Made by a program: the position numbers and the translations under genes
Assembly: GCF_004011695.2 (NCBI RefSeq)
Contig: NC_082417.1
Coordinates: forward strand, 744,001 to 808,000
Direction: 5' to 3'
DNA: 64,000 nt
Source: Ascochyta rabiei
Lineage: Eukaryota > Ascomycota > Dothideomycetes > Pleosporales > Didymellaceae
Notes under the pieces: generated by a model
Seen by the model: only the letters and a program-made list of their open reading frames with translations
What the model was told of the DNA's origin: nothing
Databases searched by the model: none
Shown here: positions 57,001-64,000 of the stretch, one piece after another
Layout of the letters: every line of letters starts with the position of its first letter
Position numbering within the stretch: position 1 is the first letter of the stretch

Positions 57001-59037
57001 CCTTAAACAAATAGGCCTAGACAGAAAATAACACCTATACAGATTTAAAAGCACTATCTAGTCTAAGGCAGAAAGTAGGTAGCACTTAACAAAGCTTAAA
57101 TACAAGGTAGTTATTTAGGCACTTAAGAAGTATAGGATGTAGCTATATAGTATACACTTTATTATTAAGACTAACACCTAAATATTAATTACTTAGCTAA
57201 ACAGGTTGTTATTAGACCTTCTAGGCTTAGTTATAAACAGGTAGCTTGCTGCAATTCTACTCTAGGACTTTAAAATACGCTATATACCAGGAAAGAAGAA
57301 TATAGTTACAGACGCACTATTAAGATACCTAAAGCCAGAGGGGTGGAAGAACCTAGACAAACCTAAATCTAACGTTAAAGAGTTTGTTAAAAACCTAATA
57401 GCAAACGTGGTGTTGGGTAACCAGGCTGGCACAACAAGGACTACCCGGATTCTGAGACAGGAATACTCCTAGGAATTAGAGGACATTGCCGTTTTTCTAC
57501 ACTCCCTAAAGACCCTAGTTAGGTTAAGTAGGAAAGAGTGCAGGGCTTAGAAGAAGAGAGCTATAAACTTCTTTAAGAGGGACAGCTACTTGTTCTAAAA
57601 AACATTAAGGAATATTGCTATTAGGCGTGTGGTTAACAATGTAGATATCTAAACTGCAGTTATATAGGATATTTACTAAACTATTAGTTATAGGGGCATA
57701 AATGCTATATTCTCTATAGTTTCTTAATAATACTACTAGCTTAACATATACAGGAGTATTAAGAGAAAAATCTCTACCTATAAGGAGTGCTAACTTAGAG
57801 TAACTAAGATTATAAAGGATATACTAACTAGTACCTACTCTTATACGCTATAGGAGTTAGTTACTGTTAACATTGTATATATGCTAATAAGCAGAGGCTT
57901 CTAGTACCTAGTTATAGCTAGAGAATACTTAAGTAGGTAGATAGAGGCAAGGGCGCTTTATAATAATAAGTTATTAACAGTAGCAAAGTTCTTATATAAA
58001 GACATTATCTGCAGGTAGAGCACTATAAGAAGACTTATAGTTAACAGCTAACTAGACTTTACTAAAGTAGTTAAGAGGCTTACTTTAATCTACAGGATTA
58101 AGAGGGTACAGGCATCTGCACACAACCCTTAAGTAATAGGAAAAGTAGAGGGTAGACATAAACCTATTGTTAATGTACTTACAAAGCTTAAGGGGTTATA
58201 GGTAGACAACCTCCTAACAGTGCTCTTAGCTAACAGGATCTCTATACAATCTATAGGATACTTAGCATATTAACTTATTACTAGCTAGAACCTAGTTCTT
58301 CTAATTAAACTGTTACTACTAATATAGCAAACACTACTATTCTAAAAGGTTAAGAACAGGGCTTAACTACTTGTAATTAGGGCTATATAGTTAGATCTCT
58401 AGGATTAGTTCCTAAAAGATGCAGTTAGCACGACTAATTAACTAAGAGTGTTAAAAAAGGAATATTAGGATAATAACAACAAAGTTTAGTATAAGTAGAT
58501 TAACCCTAGAGACCTAGTTCTACTGTAGGACTTGGTAGGACAAATTAACATGTCTAGAAATAAGAAGTTAAGAAAGAAGTAGCTTAGGCTATACTAAGTA
58601 TTACTTAACAGAACGTAGCTAGATAGGGGCACCTATTTGCTTAAAGACCTTTACAGGACCAGCATGCTACATACAGTACTAGGGTAGAAAATAAAGAAGT
58701 TCTGTAAGCGTTTACTAGAGGATATTTAGTTAGAAGAGAAGGGACTTATAAAGGTATAGAGAGAAGATACCTAGAATTAAAACTATAAGAACATGTTTCT
58801 ACAGAGCAGATAAAATAAGGCTGCTAAGAATTTAAGCACCCCTATTCCAGCAGGCAAGGGAAGAACACCTACTAGTTGTAATTTACTAAGTATTAAAATC
58901 TACCCTTAACCTCTTATATAGTATAAAAGATTATAATATAAAATATATAATAACTTATCTAATTTAGACTCTAATAATAAGGAATAGCAGTGCAGTCTAC
59001 AGGATGGACTGCTAAAGATAGGGGGGTATCGTTCTAA
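54018..59037 (+). pseudogene. Inner gypsy gag C-terminus and pol pseudogene (PR, RT, RNase H, IN)
   Basis: Gypsy signatures on the plus strand: a protease core INTRAQ-INLIQ (DTGAQ with RIP changes) at 54,928-54,966; the reverse transcriptase LVSKKDSRF-FINNA (about 56,150), LLIDFFS (56,279-56,299) and FLNNI (about 56,475) for the YxDD box; RNase H LVNASNKGAGAYLKQIG near 56,965-57,020; then YIPGKKNIVTDALLRYLKPE (about 57,280-57,340). The integrase core has LVIAREYLSR, LIVNS and GKVEGRHKPIVN. The frame ends GWTAKDRGVSF with TAA at 59035-59037. Catalytic Asp residues are Asn at several sites. Confidence 0.85.
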
Positions 59038-59429
59038 CCGCTGAAGCTACAAGCTAATTAGCAGTTACTAGGTCTTACTAGTTAACTCCTAATTAGCTAA
59101 AACTTAACGCTAGTAAAAGTAACTTTGCCTAGGCACTTACTAAGTATAGAGAAAGGTGCAAGCTAACAGCTTACAACTAAAACAACTATTTATAAATAAT
59201 TAATAATTATAGTAAGTAAAAGTAAGTAAGTAAAACTATAAATAGTAAGTAAAAAACATAAATAGTAAGTAAAAGCGTAGAAGAAAAGCGGGCCTACAGC
59301 TGCCTAGGACACTCTTAAAGCAGAGCCACCCTATTACGTCTAACTCTCCCCCTTATAACATTAGCTTATAACTTCTTTATATCTACTTAACTATATATAA
59401 AGTTTATAATATTACAGTAAAGGGTAATT
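59038..59429 (+). other. Spacer between gypsy pol and the extra frame
   Basis: AT-rich, with repeated AGTAAGTAAAA units at about 59,210-59,275. The pol end overlaps the purine tract AAAGATAGGGGGG (59014-59026), after which TATCG could be a mutated LTR start and TTATAACA (ends about 59,360) its end. No second copy of this stretch is seen in the window, so an LTR is not claimed. Confidence 0.4.
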
Positions 59430-62400
59430 GCACAGAAAGAGCTAGAACTAGGAGAAGAGGTAGTGTAGTAGTTATTAGTCTTAAAGGCTATTAAGAGTAA
59501 GGACATTACTAAGGTTGCTAATATCCTAATGCTATATATAGAGAAATCTACAGTTAGCTAGTTTATAATAGAGATTACTTAAGGAGAGCTATAGGTGCAA
59601 AGGGAAAGGCTTAACTTCTAGATAAGTGCAGCAGTTACTAAGTTTAATAAATTAGCAGCTATAATACACTTAATATTAGACATTGTCTAGCAAACCCTAA
59701 ACCTAGTTGCACAATACAGAGGTATAAGTAACTTTAATAGTTAATACCTAGCAATCTAATTAGTAACAGACTATAACTAGAGGAAGATAATAGAAATAGC
59801 ATAAGCTATAAAGTACATCTGTAAAAATAAGAACAGTAAAAATATTCTAGTAAATATAGTAACACTATACTGCCTATAGTCTGCTATAGAGTATATAACA
59901 CTTAACTTAATTATATACTATGTCTGCTAAGTAGATGCTAACAACCTTACTAAGTTAATTAACTTAGTAATTTACTAACGCCTATATATGCTACAAAAGA
60001 GAAGGGACAAGTTCTATAACTTAAGTAACTAGAATACAGTCTACTAAGCCCTTACTATACTCTAGCAGGACACAATAAACTTTGTTACGCACCTAAACAA
60101 TAAGACCTACCTACTTATAGTAAAAGTAAAAGTACTAGGAAAAGGCGTACTAAAGCTAAAAGCAATAGAGTAGAACATGTGCCTAACTAGGGACCTAACT
60201 TTAAAAACATACTAATAGTAGATGTAAGCACTTACACTGTAGAAGACCTAACTACTAGCACTAATCTTTAACCTAAAAGGTGTTAGGACACCCTACTTGC
60301 TAAAAGAAAGGATTACTTAGGAGTAGGTAGTATTAAATGCTATAAGGTTTAGCTCTAAGAACTTCCTTATACTAATATAAGCAGCGCTAGAGTATATTCT
60401 TAATAGAGTTTAGACACTAGCCCCTTTAGTATTACTATCTAGGTTATAGTTACTTACTAAGCCAGCAATAAGCATAAGGACCGCAGGCTAATTAAGTGTT
60501 TCCCTAGGAGGATTATCCCTTACTCTAACAAGGCTATAGACTAATATAAAGCCATTCCTAACAGGTAACAAATTCCCTAAGGATGTTATTAAAAGTATTA
60601 AATAAGAACACTAAAGGGACCTGTTGTCTGCAACACCTAACAACCTTAACTAGATAGCCTTTAAGTTAGGTGTTAACAAAATAGGAAAGCAGCGCTGCAC
60701 AATAGATGCAATTTAGAAGCACTAGCAGTCTAGGGTAACGCGATTTAGCTCTGTTACTTTAGTGCTAGAGGACTATTAGACTAAGGAATAATTGTAAATT
60801 AGGCTATTAGAATTTAGATTATTTTAAGACGTTATAAGCCCTAAAGTTAACTACCTATTAACATTAGACGTTTAGTCTATGCAGGAAGACACAGAGATTA
60901 GTAAAGACGTAATAAATAATATCTAGGATAGCGCTAAGTGCAAATACACTAACAGCTAATCTGCCTTTATTCTCCTCTATATAAAGATTAGTTAGAAGCT
61001 CCTTAAGAATGTAGAGCGTGTAAAGCTCCTAGATGTATAGGTCTAAGAGTGCTGTAAGGGAGAAGAAACTTAAAAGGAGGAAGCTGCTAGTAGAAGAATA
61101 ATTACCTACTATACAGTTAACCTATTATAAGTTTACTTTCCCTATTCCTAGTACACTGCTAGTAAGCTTAGCTTACTAGTCTGCACTCTTAATACTACTA
61201 TAATATCTAACCTACTTATGCTAATACATAAGAATAAGACTAGCTAGGGAAAGTAGAGGAGCAACCTAAAAACTAGGATCCTGTTTTAAGAACAGCTCTG
61301 TACACTAAACACGATAGATAGTCTATAGTCCTATTAATTCTAGCTAGTTCCTATAGTACTTAACCTTAAATAGAGTAACTTTCTCTCTAAGCACCTATCT
61401 TAATATTTTTAAGCTAAGGCAGACAGTCTAAACTAGAAGGGCACTATTATAGTCTCTGTGTTTGCCTCTATGTTTTAAAACAATCTAGAACTCTAGAAAA
61501 TAGTAGATAAATACTTTAATATATATAACTATTATACTTATATAAAGTATAGTAAAAGTAACCTAGAGTAGTATAGGATTATGTACCACTCTGTTATCTA
61601 ACAGCTAGTAAGAAGTAATCTGCAGTACTAGCTTTACTATACAGTACTCTATTAACCAACTAACTTAATCTCCTACCTATACTACACTAAATACACTAAG
61701 CTTAGGGACTAGACGTTCTTTAAGTATGTGGATTATAACCTCTACAACGCTATAGAGATAGGTAGAGGAATAGACATAATATAGGGCTTAGTATCCTTTA
61801 ATAATAAAGATATAGACAACTGTACTATTACTCTAGAATGCTTCTATAATTTAGTTCTAGAATACTTAGCTTAGAGGAAAGATAATAGAATTAAATAATG
61901 TAATAGTTACATTAAGGGGTAGGTAGGTACAGTTACCTACCCTAAGTTAGCACAAGACGCAGTAGGTGCTGAGTAGAAGAAGTATCCTTACAAGTATAGG
62001 GATGTTAGGATCTTCTACCTAGCACTACTACATAGGTTTACTAGACTATCTATAATAAGGCGTAGAACTATACTCCCTTAGTACGTGCTAGTTACAGAAG
62101 ACAGAGAAACTATAGAGATTCTGGAGATAGGATTATATAAGGACATTGCTAGTTCTTATTAGATGCTTACGTTAGGACCCTTATTACTATTAGGTTATTT
62201 AAATAAGTAGAGTAGTGCTCCCTATGCTTTCCTAGCAGATATAGCGCTAACTTTCTCTTTCTAGATTTCTAAAGCTATCTATTACCAGGCTTAGTATAAC
62301 TCTTATCTAGTCTAGCAAGAGATACTCTGTATTTTTAGTCTTAATAATAAGGAGCTTATAAAGTTTCTTTAGAAGAGTAGGGACACTAATATTACTATAG

Positions 62401-62789
62401 TAAAGAGGCATTAGCAGTAGGTAAAGATGTCTAAGAAGTATTGCTTTAGAGCTGATAAAGAGTTAGGTATCCCTAATTTATCCTTCTTTACTAACAAAGG
62501 AGTAGTACAAGAATATAAGAAAGGATAGGAGTTATAGAACAGACAGCATACATAGGGGGGTGCTCTTAATAAGTTATTTAATAGTTTAACTGTTAAAGCA
62601 ACAGAGGCTACTACCTAGATAAAATACGAATTAGGCAGTGCCTTAGACTAGGGTTTATTAAGACACATACTAGACTCTTCTACCCCTAAGCTATTAGGAG
62701 GATCTAGTTAACAACCTGCTTATGAAACTAGGGCCTTAACAAGATTGCAGAAACAGGGAGGTAGCAAGGGAAAGAAACAAGCGGAGTAA
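59430..62789 (+). pseudogene. Unassigned 1,119-codon degenerate frame (ORF3) of the inner gypsy
   Basis: One reading frame runs from 59430 to TAA at 62787-62789 with no frameshift. Internal stops are TAG and TAA only; I found no TGA. That is what RIP makes from CAG, CAA and TGG. Readable patches include AQKELELGEEVV, TKFNKLAAIIHLILDIVQ, LRDLLSATPNNLN-like text, SVFASMF-NNLEL, YKYRDVRIFYLALLHRFTRL, and an end rich in Lys/Gly (LQKQGGSKGKKQAE). I recognise no reverse transcriptase, integrase, RNase H, chromodomain, envelope or host enzyme signature. The first 280 codons look helical, as in a coiled or structural protein. It may be an accessory gene of the element or a captured host gene. The true start is unknown. 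Confidence 0.6.
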
Positions 62790-62860
62790 TAAAGGGGGTT
62801 AGTAATTAGTTTAGAGTTTAGTTTTAACTTAGTTTATTTGCTTAATAGGGCTAAGCTCTT

Positions 62861-62873
62861 AGGGGGGGGGAGG
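62861..62873 (+). other. Polypurine tract of the inner gypsy
   Basis: AGGGGGGGGGAGG lies three bases before the 3' LTR start at 62876, the expected position for plus-strand priming. It supports the LTR boundary and plus orientation. Confidence 0.75.
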
Positions 62874-62875
62874 TT

Positions 62876-63130
62876 TGTGCTAGTGCACACAGTAACTTCC
62901 TTAGTGAGAACTAGGATGCTTAGCTAGTGTATGTAATCTGGCCAGCAGAGGGGTATAAGAGACCTTAACAGGAACAGTTAAGGCAGGACACCTACGACAA
63001 CAACTAGAAACACTTACTTATAGAATTTAACTACTGTATCACCTATCTCTTTAACCCCTAACAATGATAATGATAAGTATCCTTCCTTATGTGCCTGCTA
63101 ACGAGATGCTTCGATACTTATACTGGAACA
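62876..63130 (+). repeat. Inner gypsy 3' LTR
   Basis: 255 bp, beginning TGTGCTAGTGCACACAG and ending ATACTGGAACA. It differs from the 5' copy mostly by transitions, with a few transversions. Confidence 0.93.
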
Positions 63131-64000
63131 CTATGTTTTAATAAGGATTAAAGCCTAAGGTTAAGGAAGAACTTATGCGCACTAGCGCGAGCACAGAAAC
63201 CCTTAATAAGCTTATTAATACTGCTATTAACATTAACGTACAACTCTATAAACTTTAGTAAGACCTTTAATATAACCCTAGAGCCTGTACTACTGTTATT
63301 ACTACTAACAGGCTGCTACTAAGGAACTAGTAGCGCAACAACTTAAATTAAGGACAGTAAGTAGGTTGTAATTAGCTAAATACTAGTTGTTGCACCTATA
63401 GTAACACTTAGAGTAGATACTACAGACCTAAAGTAATAGACCTCTTAAACCTTAATAAGGGACTACTAAAGCAATAGAACGAGAAGCCTAAGGGGGGTAA
63501 CTAACACAGAGGTAGTAGGGACTGCTACAACTGTAGCAAACTAGGCTACTTTGCTAGAGACTTCTAGATAAACAAGGTTTACTGCTAGTTAAATATACTT
63601 ACCTGTAATTATAATAATATAAATGCTAGTAAATAGGAAATTCTTACTAATAACATAGGACAATTACTAGAAGACCTAGAGTCTAGTCTAGAGGACGATA
63701 ACAACTATATTATACCTCTAACTTGTGTGGCAACACCCTACTAGGACGCCTAGAGAGGCAAAGAAACAGAATACTACTCTAACAACAATCAGCAAAAGAT
63801 AGACAACCTACTAGATACCTTAGGGCAAGAGTTTAACTAAATTAGTGCCCTACTAACACGCAAACAAGAACGCATAGCTTAATAACGCTAGAAGCGTAAC
63901 AACAAAGAAGCCTATCGCCAAATGTGTTAAGAACTCGTCAGTCCTTTTAGAAAAGGAAGCAACAATAGTAAATAGTTTACTAATAACCTAGAAGAAGCTA
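63131..64000 (+). pseudogene. Outer Ty3/gypsy gag, second part, runs off the window
   Basis: The frame picks up in phase with 45863: a Met codon formed across the junction, then GLKPKVKEELMRTSAST, TLNKLINTAINI, and a zinc knuckle CYNCSKLGYFARDF near 63,520-63,570. The pattern is the C-terminal half of a gypsy gag. RIP stops are frequent. The element continues beyond the window edge. Confidence 0.8.

Larger units (their letters stand above)
45864..63130 (+). mobile_element. Inner Ty3/gypsy retrotransposon inserted in the outer gag
   Basis: Two 255-bp direct LTRs (45864-46118 and 62876-63130) with TG/CA ends are flanked by the duplication CTAT (45860-45863 and 63131-63134). The interior holds gag, protease, reverse transcriptase, RNase H and integrase, all on the plus strand, then a long extra frame and a polypurine tract before the 3' LTR. 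Without its own insertions (solo LTR 47082-47334 and DNA transposons at 48163, 50288 and 52174) the element would be about 11.4 kb. All genes are inactivated by RIP. Confidence 0.85.

Noticed and set aside
35470..64000. CRISPR arrays, rRNA or telomeric repeats in the AT-rich half
   Set aside because: The repeats seen are LTRs, TIRs or short tandem units. No spaced identical repeats, rRNA signature or TTAGGG array was found.

Overview
The window is from a filamentous ascomycete (Pezizomycotina), most likely a dothideomycete of the Pleosporales type. The evidence is short GT-AG introns (about 50-290 bp) with CTRAC-type branch points, a GC-rich gene-dense half, an Egh16-like secreted protein, APSES, copper-fist and Zn2Cys6 regulators, and an AT-rich, transition-riddled repeat block typical of repeat-induced point mutation (RIP). 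The species assignment is inference.

Bases 1-35,460 are ordinary gene-bearing DNA. In order they hold: a copper-fist transcription factor (-); an EFM7/NNT1-type methyltransferase with five exons (+); a small hypothetical gene (+); an Egh16/GAS1-like secreted protein (-); a 4CL-like acyl-CoA ligase ending in a PTS1 tripeptide (+); complex I subunit NDUFB7/B18 (-) divergent from an Mbp1/Res-type APSES-ankyrin factor (+) with an MCB box between them; a PP2A activator, PTPA/Rrd type (-); a Thi74/SLC35F-like transporter (-); a DUF202 membrane protein (-); a Mnn9-type mannosyltransferase (-) divergent from a mitochondrial-type conserved hypothetical (+); an Arg-rich hypothetical (+); a Zn2Cys6 factor (-); and an amino-acid permease (-). 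Most multi-exon models were rebuilt from protein continuity and splice signals. The genes do not form an obvious pathway cluster. Intergenic DNA carries several minisatellites.

Bases 35,470-64,000 are a nested graveyard of RIP-degraded transposons with no intact gene. It starts with the N-terminal end of a pogo-type transposase and a gag-like remnant. Next comes a complete but dead Ty1/copia element (37,758-45,119, minus strand, 253-bp LTRs) that carries an extra GC-rich Cys-motif reading frame in antisense orientation between RNase H and its 3' LTR. After that, the gag of an outer Ty3/gypsy element (45,380-45,863 and 63,131-64,000) is split by a 17.3-kb insertion: an inner gypsy element with 255-bp LTRs and a CTAT target duplication. 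The inner element is itself punctured by a solo copia LTR with a perfect CTACT duplication and by three pogo/Tc1-type DNA transposons of about 1.85 kb (A, B and C).

The least explained object is a single uninterrupted degenerate frame of 1,119 codons (59,430-62,789) between the inner gypsy pol and its 3' LTR. It matches no retrotransposon domain I recognise and is the best candidate for something undescribed.
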